Source: Rhizomicrobium sp. (lineage in GTDB: Bacteria > Pseudomonadota > Alphaproteobacteria > Micropepsales > Micropepsaceae). Taken from it: a DNA stretch of 64,000 nt. Position numbers and translations under genes: made by a program. The DNA is taken from assembly GCA_037200045.1 (NCBI GenBank), contig JBBCHM010000001.1:2728001-2792000 (forward strand), written 5' to 3'. Shown here piece after piece: positions 56,707-64,000 of this stretch (position 1 is its first letter; each line of letters starts with the position of its first letter). Below the pieces are notes generated by a model. It searched no databases and was not told where the DNA came from. It saw only the letters and a list, made by a program, of their open reading frames with translations.

Positions 56707-57194
56707 GAGGGGATCCTTGCCGGGTCGTCCGTTCGGGTCAGCGTTTCCATGCGTTCGCCGAACGGCCTCTTTTCCAGCGCGCCGATCGTCTCCCGCAACA
56801 ACCGGGACAATGCGAAGGGCAATTCGGCATCGAGTTCGTCGGCCGCCGCATTCGTGGTCGCCCAAAACCGGCTGAGGGCCGGCACCATCGCCAGGGCGCG
56901 CCCGCTCAGCGATACGATGCGCTCGCGCCCATCTTCGCCGGCCTGCGTTTTCAACAGGCCCGCTTTTGTCATCTGGGCGACGGTCTGGCTGGCCGCGGAA
57001 TGGGTGAGACCGGCTCGTTTCGCGATCGTCCGGATCGACGCGGAACGCGTTTCGAGCAGGGCGCGCATCACCGGCGTATAGCGCGGGCGATAGTCGAGGC
57101 CGGCGCGGACGTAGCGCTCCTCGACCGCGCCGTCGAGCAGTTCGAGAACATGTCGCAACAAGGTGCCGAGTGTCGGTTGCGAGGAAAGGCTCAT
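56703..57194 (-). CDS. MarR-family transcriptional regulator
   Basis: 163 residues. Winged helix at about 50-100: ASIRTIAKRAGLTHSAASQTVAQMTKAGLL, wing AGEDGRERIVSLSG. The palindrome TAACAG-CA-CTGTTA lies 11 bp before its start and is the likely autoregulatory site. Translationally coupled with the S41 peptidase, so the two probably form one response unit. Confidence 0.9.
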   Translation of the reverse strand: MSLSSQPTLGTLLRHVLELLDGAVEERYVRAGLDYRPRYTPVMRALLETRSASIRTIAKRAGLTHSAASQTVAQMTKAGLLKTQAGEDGRERIVSLSGRALAMVPALSRFWATTNAAADELDAELPFALSRLLRETIGALEKRPFGERMETLTRTDDPARIPS

Positions 57195-57204
57195 TCGAAA
57201 TTTG

Positions 57205-57218
57205 TAACAGCACTGTTA
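57205..57218 (-). promoter_or_regulatory. Palindrome TAACAG-N2-CTGTTA before the MarR gene
   Basis: Perfect 6-bp arms with a 2-bp centre, 11 bp upstream of the MarR start codon, within the AT-rich promoter area. Geometry and place suit a MarR dimer; binding not shown. Confidence 0.5.
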
Positions 57219-57304
57219 TATCCGTCAACGCACGGACGAAGCAGGTTCCGGCATTCAAGTGGAAGTGACTGGAGGCGGCGGCGCTGTGATCCTATGGTCG
57301 CGCG

Positions 57305-58198
57305 ATGGTACGGATGGCTCGTTTTCTTGCGCCTGCGTTCGCGGTTTTTCTTATCGCGGGGCTGCATGCTGTTCGGGCCGATCCGGCCCAGCGGCCGGTG
57401 GTGGTCGAGCTCTACACCAGCCAGGGCTGCAGTTCCTGTCCGCCGGCGGATGTCCTGCTCGGACGGCTGGCGCAGCGGCCCGGCGTGATCGCGATCAGCC
57501 TGCCGATCACCTATTGGGACATGCTGGGCTGGAAAGACACGCTGGCGAGCGAAGCCAATACGCGCCGGCAGAAGGCCTATGCCGCCGCGATGGGCCATGG
57601 CGGCGTCTACACGCCGCAGATCATCGTCGACGGCGTGACCGACGTGGTGGGAAGCCGCGCCGGCGCGGTGGAGGCCGCTATCGCGGAACGCCGCGCCGAA
57701 CTGGTGCAATCCCAGGCGATGGCCGCACAGGGCGAGATGGCGCGTGTCCGCGTCGAAATCGATGCCGAACGCCCCGCGGAGGTTGCGCGTGGCGTGCCGG
57801 CCGCCATGCCGGTCGCGGTGATGTCTCCGGCGCCGCCCGTTCCGGCAGGCGACCCCATCGTGCCGGTGTCGCTGCGCGAGACGCCGCAGGACATGCGCAT
57901 CGACATCGGCGCCGTGCCGGGCGCGCAGAACGCGACGGTCTGGATGTTCCATCTGCGCTCCACGGTGAGCGTGAACATCCCGAGCGGCGAGAATGCGGGC
58001 CGCACCGTCACCTACCGCAACGTGGCGGGCGATCCGCGCGCCGTGGGCGTTTATCGGGGCAAGGCGTTGTCCCTCACGCTGCCCAAGGCCGGCAACGCCC
58101 CGCATGATGGCGTGGCCGTCATCGTGCAGCAGGGCGGCTATGGCCATGTCCTGGGTGCGGCCCTGCTCAGCCGGCCGGATTACTACGCCGAGCGATAA
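57305..58198 (+). CDS. DUF1223 thioredoxin-fold exported protein
   Basis: 297 residues; ATG 57305, with a second ATG at 57314. Signal peptide MARFLAPAFAVFLIAGLHAV. The DUF1223 core begins VVVELYTSQGCSSCPPADVLLG with a CxxC (CSSC) as in thioredoxins, and continues TYWDMLGWKDTLAS and VYTPQIIVDG. C-terminal beta-domain with LPKAGNAPHDGVAVIVQ. Probable periplasmic thiol protein; function not established. Confidence 0.87.
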   Translation: MVRMARFLAPAFAVFLIAGLHAVRADPAQRPVVVELYTSQGCSSCPPADVLLGRLAQRPGVIAISLPITYWDMLGWKDTLASEANTRRQKAYAAAMGHGGVYTPQIIVDGVTDVVGSRAGAVEAAIAERRAELVQSQAMAAQGEMARVRVEIDAERPAEVARGVPAAMPVAVMSPAPPVPAGDPIVPVSLRETPQDMRIDIGAVPGAQNATVWMFHLRSTVSVNIPSGENAGRTVTYRNVAGDPRAVGVYRGKALSLTLPKAGNAPHDGVAVIVQQGGYGHVLGAALLSRPDYYAER

Positions 58199-58217
58199 GC
58201 TCTAGAATCCGCCCGCT

Positions 58218-58562
58218 ATGGCGCTGTTCTTCGATTCGGTCTGGTTCGACGCGCGGCTCGCTTCCGCGGGCCTTACCCGCGCGACCGTCGCCGCGGCGCT
58301 CGGGCTGACCGAGGCGCAGGTCGCGGAGTTGTGGAAGGACCAGCGCGAGATGTCGGCGAACGATGTACGCGTGCTGTCCGCGCTCCTCGCCGTGCCGGCG
58401 GCGGAGATCGCGGACCGCGCCGGGATATCGACGCCGGTGCCGAAAGAGGCGGCCGCCGACGCCGTCGCGTTGCGCGAGTTGAGCGAGCGCGTGGCGCGTG
58501 TCGAAGGCGCGCTCGCGGAGATCAAGTCGCTGATCCTGGCGCTGGGCGCGAAGGCGCCGTGA
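58218..58562 (+). CDS. Cro/C1-type HTH protein with C-terminal coiled coil
   Basis: 114 residues. A helix-turn-helix-like region lies at about 18-55 (LTRATVAAALGLTEAQVAELW, MSANDVRVLSALLAVPAAEI), followed by a heptad-like helix ALRELSERVARVEGALAEIKSLI. Its stop overlaps the next gene's GTG start (GTGA at 58559). Probable DNA-binding or adaptor protein. No regulon visible. Confidence 0.72.
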   Translation: MALFFDSVWFDARLASAGLTRATVAAALGLTEAQVAELWKDQREMSANDVRVLSALLAVPAAEIADRAGISTPVPKEAAADAVALRELSERVARVEGALAEIKSLILALGAKAP

Positions 58563-59158
58563 TCGCGCGCGCCGCGTCCCTGCTGTTGCTCGCCTCCAGC
58601 CTGGCGGCGTGGCTGGTCGCGTCCGGCGCAAGGCCGCCCGCGCGCGTCCACATCCGCTTCGCGGCCATCCTGTTCGCCGCGCTTGGCGTCGCGTCGCTGG
58701 CGGTCGAGGCCGCGGCACCGGCGATCGCGCTGCTCGTCCTGCCGATCGGTTCGAGCGTGCTGGTGCTCGGCGCCGCCGCGGCACGGACGCGGCCGCTGGA
58801 GCCGGCCCTCGCAGCGGCCCTGCTGGCGGCGGTCAGTCTCGCGGCGCTGGCTGCGGCGGTCACGGGGATGGCCGCGCTTTCGCTTGCGCCCGCCGCGCTT
58901 TGCGCCGTCGCCATCGGCGTGCTGGGCGTCCGGAGCGCGGATCGGCTCGGTGCCTTTCAGGGTGTGGCGGCGTCGATGTGCTTTCTCGGCGCCGCGTCGG
59001 CCTTCGCCCTGGAAGGGGCGGGAGCGGCCCTGACGCTGTTCTGTGCCGCCGGACTTCTGGGACTGGCGCTGGCGCTGTCGCGATCAGGTGCCGTGGTCGA
59101 AGAACGCACCGGGCGCGATCTGCGCGGCGTCGCGATAGGCCGCCGTCGTCCGGATTGA
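58559..59158 (+). CDS. Alanine-rich multi-helix membrane protein
   Basis: 199 residues, about seven short hydrophobic segments starting MIARAASLLLLASSLAAWLV. It ends in a basic tail GRDLRGVAIGRRRPD. The last 75 bp overlap the convergent gene on the other strand. Coupled to the HTH gene. No family recognised. Confidence 0.6.
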   Translation: MIARAASLLLLASSLAAWLVASGARPPARVHIRFAAILFAALGVASLAVEAAAPAIALLVLPIGSSVLVLGAAAARTRPLEPALAAALLAAVSLAALAAAVTGMAALSLAPAALCAVAIGVLGVRSADRLGAFQGVAASMCFLGAASAFALEGAGAALTLFCAAGLLGLALALSRSGAVVEERTGRDLRGVAIGRRRPD

Positions 59159-59440
59159 GGCGCGCTCCTGCGCGTCCATCATGACCTGGCCCAGGACCTG
59201 GGCGACGAAAGCGGGGTTCAGGCGTGGGCCGTTCCAAAGCGGCTCGCGGGCATGCGTGCCGAGTTGGGACAGTTTGTCCGGATCGCGGCGACGCTCGGCG
59301 GTGGGGCCGCGCCGCTCTTCGCTCGCATCTCCGCTGCCCAAGGCGCTGGAATGATTGGCTTCCGCAACGCCGCGCGATGCCAACCGCGCGCGCAGGACGG
59401 GCGCGCTGATCGTCACGTTCGGGGTCGACAAAGGGCTCAT
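59084..59440 (-). CDS. Small hypothetical protein
   Basis: 118 residues: a polar, low-complexity N-terminal half (NHSSALGSGDASEERRG, ERRRDPDKLSQLG) and a C-terminal segment LNPAFVAQVLGQVM...AAYRDAAQIAPGAFFD that recurs, as I recall it, in small alphaproteobacterial proteins near signalling or motility genes. It overlaps the plus-strand membrane gene by 75 bp. Divergent from the GGDEF-EAL gene. Function unknown. Confidence 0.55.
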   Translation of the reverse strand: MSPLSTPNVTISAPVLRARLASRGVAEANHSSALGSGDASEERRGPTAERRRDPDKLSQLGTHAREPLWNGPRLNPAFVAQVLGQVMMDAQERASIRTTAAYRDAAQIAPGAFFDHGT

Positions 59441-59500
59441 AACCGGTCCTTAAGGCAAACCCCGCGCCGCGCCCGACCGTTCCCATCATTGCTCGCGCAA

Positions 59501-59515
59501 TTACCAGTTTTTTAA
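59501..59515 (+). promoter_or_regulatory. CtrA-like box before the second GGDEF-EAL gene
   Basis: TTAC-N7-TTAA, one mismatch from the CtrA consensus, 13 bp upstream of the ATG at 59528 in the 87-bp divergent gap. Weaker than the site at 44081. Confidence 0.35.
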
Positions 59516-59527
59516 GCCCCTGGCGGC

Positions 59528-61276
59528 ATGATCGGCGTCCATAAGGCCGCAAAACGGCCAGGGATGGTGGATGTGAGTCAGCCGCTTCAGAAGAAGCCAG
59601 CCGACGGTTTGAAGGCGCTAACGGCGGCCGAACAGATCGAAAGGCTGCGCTTGGCCCTTTTGGGCTCCAGCGTCGCGGGGTTCGATTGGACCATCGCGGA
59701 CGATCGCATCGTCTGGGACGGCGCGTTGGAGATCATCCCCTATCACACCGATCCACAGCGGCTGGCGCGCGGCGCCGCCTTCACGAGCTGGCTGAGTCCG
59801 GAATCGCGGGGCCGTCTCGCCGCCCTGATCGACACGCGCACGCCGCAGGATACGCAGTTCGAGCTGTCGCTCGAAGCCTCCACGGCGATGGGTTCGATCT
59901 GGCTGACCATGGTCGGCCTGCGCAGCGCGCGCCCTGACGGGCGCAGCGAAAGGCTGACCGGCCTGTTGCGCGTGACGACCGAGAAGCAGCGCGAGATCCA
60001 GCGCCTGACCTATCTGGCGACGCGCGACGAACTCACCGGGCACCTCAACCGCAATTCGCTGCGCGCCGAGCTGACCCAGGCGATCGACAAGGCACGCGCC
60101 GAGGACCGGCATTGCGCCTTCATCGTCGCCTCGATCGACCGGCTGGCGATGATCAATGACGGCTATGGCTTCGACGCCGGCGACGAGGTGATCGTCGCGG
60201 TGGGCGAAAGGCTGGCGCGCACGCTGCGCTCCAGCGACATCATCGGCCGCACCGCCGGCAACAAGTTCGGCGTCATCCTCAGGAACTGCAGCCAGCGCGA
60301 GATCGCGGTCGTGGCGGAGCGGCTGCGCGCCGCGGTGCGCAACCATGTGATCGACACGCGCTGCGGGCAGGTCTCCGCGACCACCTCGGTCGGCGCGGTG
60401 TGGCTGCCGGGCGGCGCGGCGTCGAGCCAGGAAGCCATGCTGCGCGCCGAGGAATCGCTCGACCGCGCGCGCAGCGCCGGACGCGACGGCTTCCACTCCT
60501 ACGAGAAATCCCCGCTGCGCGAGGGCGCGCGGCTGCGCCTGATGGCGATCGCCGACGAGGTCGTGGCCGCGCTGAACGACGGGCGCCTGCTGCTCGCCTA
60601 TCAGCCGATCATCCACGCCAAGGAACGCACCGTCTTCAAATACGAGTGCCTGCTGCGCATGCGCCGCGGCGACGGCTCGATCGCGACCGCCGGCCAGTTC
60701 GTGCCCGCCGCCGAACAGCTCGGCATCGTGGGCCTGATCGACCGCCGCGCGCTGGAGATCGCCGTCGCGACCTTGCGCGCCAATCCCGACGCCCAGCTCG
60801 GCGTCAACGTGTCCGGCACCGCGGCGGGCAATCCCGCCTGGCTCAACAGCTTCGTCGACTATGTCCGCGCCAATGCCGAGGTTGCGCCGCGCCTCAACAT
60901 CGAGCTCACCGAGACCGCGGCGCTGCATCACTTCGAGGAGAACGCGCAATTCATTTCGCAATTGCGCGACCTCGGCTGCACCATCGCGATCGACGATTTC
61001 GGCGCGGGCTACACCTCGTTCCGCAATTTGCAGATGCTGCACATCGACATGGTCAAGATCGACGGCGCCTATATCAAGGGCCTGTCGTCCTCGCCGGAGA
61101 ACCAGGTGTTCGTGCGCACGCTGGTCAGCCTCGCCAAGAACTTCAACCTGAAGGTCGTGGCGGAGTGGGTGGAGTCCGAAGAGGACGCCAAGCTGCTCGA
61201 AGCGATGGGCGTCGACTACTTCCAGGGCTTCTTCTTCGGCGAGCCGCTGATCGAGCCGGAGTGGCTGAAGCGCTGA
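59528..61276 (+). CDS. PAS-like/degenerate GGDEF/EAL c-di-GMP signalling protein
   Basis: 582 residues. A PAS-like N-terminal domain (about 40-155: LALLGSSVAGFDWTIADDRIVWDG) leads to a GGDEF domain (about 170-330) whose active site reads RTAGNKFG (241-248) rather than RxGGDEFG, so cyclase activity is unlikely. The EAL domain (about 345-580) keeps all key residues: E373 in YECLLRM, N in VNVSG, E in ELTETAAL, DD in IDDFGAGYTSF, K in MVKIDG, E in AEWVE and Q in YFQGFFFGE. It is predicted to be a c-di-GMP phosphodiesterase. It is followed by a palindromic terminator and convergent phaR. Confidence 0.92.
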   Translation: MIGVHKAAKRPGMVDVSQPLQKKPADGLKALTAAEQIERLRLALLGSSVAGFDWTIADDRIVWDGALEIIPYHTDPQRLARGAAFTSWLSPESRGRLAALIDTRTPQDTQFELSLEASTAMGSIWLTMVGLRSARPDGRSERLTGLLRVTTEKQREIQRLTYLATRDELTGHLNRNSLRAELTQAIDKARAEDRHCAFIVASIDRLAMINDGYGFDAGDEVIVAVGERLARTLRSSDIIGRTAGNKFGVILRNCSQREIAVVAERLRAAVRNHVIDTRCGQVSATTSVGAVWLPGGAASSQEAMLRAEESLDRARSAGRDGFHSYEKSPLREGARLRLMAIADEVVAALNDGRLLLAYQPIIHAKERTVFKYECLLRMRRGDGSIATAGQFVPAAEQLGIVGLIDRRALEIAVATLRANPDAQLGVNVSGTAAGNPAWLNSFVDYVRANAEVAPRLNIELTETAALHHFEENAQFISQLRDLGCTIAIDDFGAGYTSFRNLQMLHIDMVKIDGAYIKGLSSSPENQVFVRTLVSLAKNFNLKVVAEWVESEEDAKLLEAMGVDYFQGFFFGEPLIEPEWLKR

Positions 61277-61285
61277 CCCGACTGG

Positions 61286-61333
61286 ATCCCGGATCGCCTT
61301 CGGCGTCCGGGATGACTTCGCTGGCGCGAAGTC
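61286..61333. terminator. Double-hairpin palindromic repeat between convergent genes
   Basis: First hairpin ATCCCGGATCGCC (61286-61298) / GGCGTCCGGGAT (61302-61313), one bulged base. Second hairpin GACTTCGC (61314-61321) / GCGAAGTC (61326-61333). The pair GGATCCCGGA...TCCGGGATGAC is a typical alphaproteobacterial intergenic palindrome and overlaps the phaR stop. Likely works as a terminator both ways. Confidence 0.6.
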
Positions 61334-61934
61334 ATTTCCGCTGGCTGAGCTCCGCGAGCTGCTTGCGCATCGCTTCGATCTCGCTCTTGAGCTCGCTGAT
61401 CTCTTCCGAGGGCTTGGGCTTCGGCTCGGCCGAGCCGTTGGCCTTGGTCTCCTCTTCCGTCGCGGCGCGGCGCGTCGCGGCGAAGGGCGAGAACATCGAC
61501 ATGGCGCGCTCGAACATCGCCATGTTCTGGCGCGTGAGGTTCTCGATCACCTGGCCCGAGCCGCCGAACGCCTCGGCGAGGCGGTTGCGCATCGCTTCCT
61601 GGTTCTTGGCGAAGCCCTCCATGCTCATGTCGAGATAGCCCGGTACGAAGCTCTGCAAGGAGTCGCCGTAGAAGCGGATGAGCTGGCGCAGGAATTTGAT
61701 CGGCAGCAGGCTTTGGCCCTTGGCCTCTTCCTCGAAGATGATCTGGGTGAGAACCGAGCGGGTGATGTCCTCGCCGGTGCGCGCGTCGCGCACCTCGAAC
61801 TCGGTGCCCTCCTTCACCATCGACGCCAGATGATCGAGCGTGACGTAGCTCGACGTCTGCGTGTTGTAGAGCCGGCGGTTCGCGTATTTCTTGATGACGA
61901 CAGGCTCTTGAGCCTTGGGGTTTTCTTCCGACAC
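61332..61934 (-). CDS. phaR: PHB synthesis regulator PhaR
   Basis: 200 residues from GTG 61934. N-terminal PHB/PHA accumulation regulator DNA-binding domain: VIKKYANRRLYNTQTSSYVTLDHLASMV, then LPIKFLRQLIRFYGDSLQSFVPGYLDMSM (PhaR/phasin-like helix), and a Lys/Glu-rich C-terminal coil ending SEIEAMRKQLAELSQ. It represses phasin and PHB genes and is released by binding PHB granules. Divergent from phaA. Confidence 0.94.
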   Translation of the reverse strand: MSEENPKAQEPVVIKKYANRRLYNTQTSSYVTLDHLASMVKEGTEFEVRDARTGEDITRSVLTQIIFEEEAKGQSLLPIKFLRQLIRFYGDSLQSFVPGYLDMSMEGFAKNQEAMRNRLAEAFGGSGQVIENLTRQNMAMFERAMSMFSPFAATRRAATEEETKANGSAEPKPKPSEEISELKSEIEAMRKQLAELSQRK

Positions 61935-62031
61935 GGGCTCATCTCTTTTGATTTGTGGGCGTTTCGCGTCTCTGCCGGACGCTCGATCGGGATTAAAACA
62001 ACTACACGGAAATCCTCGTGTAAAGGGCCGC

Positions 62032-62081
62032 TTGCGCAGGCGCAACATGGGGTTGCACAGGGGTCCGACACTAACTATCTG
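62032..62081 (+). promoter_or_regulatory. phaA promoter with an upstream TTGCGC palindrome
   Basis: Palindrome TTGCGC-AG-GCGCAA (62032-62045) lies just before TTGCAC (62053-62058), 17-bp spacer and TATCTG (62076-62081). PhaR sites in related bacteria have TGC/GCA-containing dyads, so this is a fair operator candidate. Leader about 87 nt. Confidence 0.45.
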
Positions 62082-62174
62082 AAAGCATAGGCCGATTTGG
62101 CGCAGTTTACCGCTGCTCGCATTCGCGGCATTTTGCTTGGAATCCGCATCAAGGCGGATTTTCGGGAGGTTCTG

Positions 62175-63347
62175 GTGGAAGAAGTGGTCATCGTATCGGG
62201 CGCGCGTACGCCCGTCGGCGCGTTCAACGGCTCATTCGCGAGCGTTCCCGCCCATGAGCTCGGCAAGGTCGCGATCAAGGCGGCGCTGGAGCGCGCCGGG
62301 GTCAAGCCGGCGGACGTCTCCGAGGTCATCCTCGGCCAGGTGCTGACCGCGGCGCAGGGCCAGAACCCGGCGCGCCAGGCCTCGATCCATGCCGGCGTGC
62401 CCGTCGAAACGCCGGCCTGGGAAGTGAACATGGTGTGCGGCTCGGGCCTGCGCGCGGTCGCGCTCGGCGCCCAGGCGATCGCCCAGGGCGACTCGGCGAT
62501 CGTCGTCGCCGGCGGCCAGGAATCGATGAGCCAGTCGGTCCACGGCGCCTATCTGCGCGCCGGCCAGAAGATGGGCAATCTCGAATTCATCGACACCATG
62601 ATCAAGGACGGGCTGTGGGATGCCTTCAACGGCTACCATATGGGCGTCACGGCGGAGAACGTGGCGCGCGAATGGCAGATCACGCGCGAACAGCAGGACC
62701 AGTTCGCCGTCGGCTCGCAGAACAAGGCCGAGGCCGCCAAGAAAGCCGGCCGCTTCAAGGACGAGATCGCGCCGGTGACCGTCAAGGAGCGCAAGGGCGA
62801 GAAGATCATCGACACTGACGAATACATCCGCGACGGCGCCACGCTGGAAGCGATGGCGGCCCTGAGGCCTGCCTTCCAGAAGGACGGCACGGTCACGGCG
62901 GCCAACGCGTCGGGCATCAATGACGGCGCCGCGGCGCTGGTGCTGATGAGCGCGAGCGAGGCCAAGAAGCGCGGCCTGAGGCCGCTGGCGACGATCAAAT
63001 CCTGGGCCCAGGCCGGCGTGGATCCCAAGGTGATGGGCTCGGGTCCGATCCCGGCCTCGCGCAAGGCGCTGGAGAAAGCAGGCTGGAAGGCCTCCGACCT
63101 CGACCTGATCGAGGCGAACGAGGCGTTCGCCGCGCAGGCCTGCGCGGTGAACAAGGACATGGGCTGGGACACCACCAAGGTGAACGTGAACGGCGGCGCT
63201 ATCGCCATCGGCCATCCGATCGGCGCCTCGGGCGCGCGGGTGCTCGTCACCCTGCTGCACGAGATGCAGCGCCGCGACGCGCATAAGGGCCTCGCCACGC
63301 TCTGCATCGGCGGCGGCATGGGCATCGCCATGTGCGTCGAGCGGTAG
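62175..63347 (+). CDS. phaA: Acetyl-CoA C-acetyltransferase (beta-ketothiolase)
   Basis: 390 residues from GTG 62175, with GGGAGG at 62164-62169; longer in-frame starts lack a ribosome-binding site. Thiolase features: active-site cysteine in [11 protein letters not shown] (about residue 88), His in [18 protein letters not shown], and the second cysteine in [10 protein letters not shown] near the end. It condenses two acetyl-CoA into acetoacetyl-CoA, the first step of PHB synthesis. Followed by phaB after 170 bp. Confidence 0.96.
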   Translation: MEEVVIVSGARTPVGAFNGSFASVPAHELGKVAIKAALERAGVKPADVSEVILGQVLTAAQGQNPARQASIHAGVPVETPAWEVNMVCGSGLRAVALGAQAIAQGDSAIVVAGGQESMSQSVHGAYLRAGQKMGNLEFIDTMIKDGLWDAFNGYHMGVTAENVAREWQITREQQDQFAVGSQNKAEAAKKAGRFKDEIAPVTVKERKGEKIIDTDEYIRDGATLEAMAALRPAFQKDGTVTAANASGINDGAAALVLMSASEAKKRGLRPLATIKSWAQAGVDPKVMGSGPIPASRKALEKAGWKASDLDLIEANEAFAAQACAVNKDMGWDTTKVNVNGGAIAIGHPIGASGARVLVTLLHEMQRRDAHKGLATLCIGGGMGIAMCVER

Positions 63348-63363
63348 CAATATCTGGTTTGCG

Positions 63364-63394
63364 GAAAGCGACGGAGCGATCCGCTGCTTTCTTT
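63364..63394 (+). terminator. Possible weak terminator after phaA
   Basis: GAAAGC (63364-63369) / GCTTTC (63386-63391) with an inner GGA/TCC pairing and three T residues following. Internal mismatches weaken it. It may give phaA and phaB partly separate expression. No other clear feature is seen in the 170-bp gap. Confidence 0.35.
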
Positions 63395-63517
63395 AGTTTC
63401 CGCTGGGTTCGAAAGTAACAAGCGTATCTGTCGCGGCGGCAGTTTATTGCGCGACCCCGAACGTCCGGGCTATGTGCTAGACAATGACAAAATCCAACAG
63501 GGCATGGGAATAACGGC

Positions 63518-64000
63518 ATGGCACGGGTGGCATTGGTGACGGGAGGCACGCGCGGCATCGGCGCGGCGATTTCGGTCGGCCTGAAGCATTGCGGCTACAG
63601 CGTTGCCGCGAATTACGCCGGCAACGACGAAGCGGCGGCGAAGTTCAAGGCCGAGACCGGCATTCCGGTGTTCAAATGGGACGTCGGCAACGCGGCGGCC
63701 TGCGCCGCCGGCCTCAAGGACGTCGAAGGTGCGCTCGGGCCCATCGACATCCTGGTCAACAATGCCGGCGTCACCAAGGACGCGATGCTGCACAAGATGA
63801 CGACGGAGCAGTGGGACGACGTCATCCGCGTCGATCTGGGCTCGATGTTCTATATGACGCGCCCGCTGATCGAGGGCATGCGCGAGCGCGGCTTCGGCCG
63901 CATCATCAACATCTCCTCGATCAACGGCCAGAAGGGCCAGATGGGCCAGACCAACTATTCTGCCGCCAAGGCCGGCATCATCGGCTTCACCAAGGCGCTG
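63518..64000 (+). CDS. phaB: Acetoacetyl-CoA reductase (3' partial)
   Basis: 161 residues are seen before the window ends. SDR motifs: VALVTGGTRGIGAAIS, NNAGVTKDAMLHKMT (typical of PhaB), catalytic S in NISSINGQKGQMGQTNYSAAKAG with Y and K. It reduces acetoacetyl-CoA to (R)-3-hydroxybutyryl-CoA for PHB polymerisation. It follows phaA, as in most Alphaproteobacteria. Confidence 0.95.
   Translation, partial: MARVALVTGGTRGIGAAISVGLKHCGYSVAANYAGNDEAAAKFKAETGIPVFKWDVGNAAACAAGLKDVEGALGPIDILVNNAGVTKDAMLHKMTTEQWDDVIRVDLGSMFYMTRPLIEGMRERGFGRIINISSINGQKGQMGQTNYSAAKAGIIGFTKAL

Overview
The window is a 64 kb piece of a GC-rich alphaproteobacterial chromosome. The evidence is a set of clade markers: the flagellar assembly regulator FliX, a 1,610-residue NAD-glutamate dehydrogenase, the PHB regulator PhaR next to phaA-phaB, the block rplU-rpmA-(GNAT)2-obgE-proB-proA-nadD-rsfS-rlmH, and CtrA-like TTAA-N7-TTAA boxes. 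A Caulobacterales or Rhizomicrobium/Micropepsaceae-type organism is my best guess; the genus cannot be fixed from the sequence alone. Genes are dense, often overlap by 4 bp (ATGA/GTGA), and use GTG starts often. I see no rRNA, tRNA, IS element, prophage or CRISPR array.

Layout. 0-4.4 kb: 3' part of a degenerate GGDEF-EAL protein, an ArsR-SRPBCC-SRPBCC cluster with two tandem operators, a class III aminotransferase, and a free-standing candidate small RNA (about 4297-4440). 4.4-7.9 kb: an AlkB dioxygenase overlapping a tyrosine phosphatase, a membrane protein, a GNAT, and an LpxR-type lipid A deacylase. 8.0-15.1 kb: ribosome and housekeeping operon, containing two tandem GNAT paralogues and a 147-bp nested palindromic element in front of obgE. 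15.2-24.7 kb: fliX, then a split TCA-cycle locus (sucCD and sucAB on the minus strand, separated by a beta-hydroxyacid dehydrogenase and an oppositely oriented acyltransferase). 24.7-38.3 kb: mostly envelope and signalling genes (PAP2, an exported protein with an alternating N/I/K tract, rhomboid, PAS, YciB-like protein with a winged-helix regulator, GMC oxidoreductase, OmpA lipoprotein, PilZ, hotdog thioesterase, SDR, large mono-haem protein). 38.4-50.5 kb: NAD-GDH, an exonuclease-DUF427-cupin operon, enoyl-CoA hydratase, aconitase. 50.5-57.2 kb: a long minus-strand series with a Phd-type antitoxin and PemK/MazF-like partner, GNAT, LysR, a three-gene ABC-2 exporter, an S41 peptidase and its MarR regulator. 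57.3-64 kb: a DUF1223 protein, a second degenerate GGDEF-EAL protein, and the PHB locus phaR < > phaA-phaB, cut by the window end.

How it fits together: central carbon and nitrogen flow (aconitase, 2-oxoglutarate dehydrogenase, succinyl-CoA synthetase, NAD-GDH) with carbon storage (phaR, phaA, phaB), proline synthesis, ribosome maturation and envelope upkeep. Several small regulator loci carry clear inverted-repeat operators at their own promoters. The least explained items are the candidate small RNA with C-rich loops, the N/I/K-repeat exported protein, the Phd/PemK-like pair with a probable leaderless promoter, and the exonuclease-DUF427-cupin operon.
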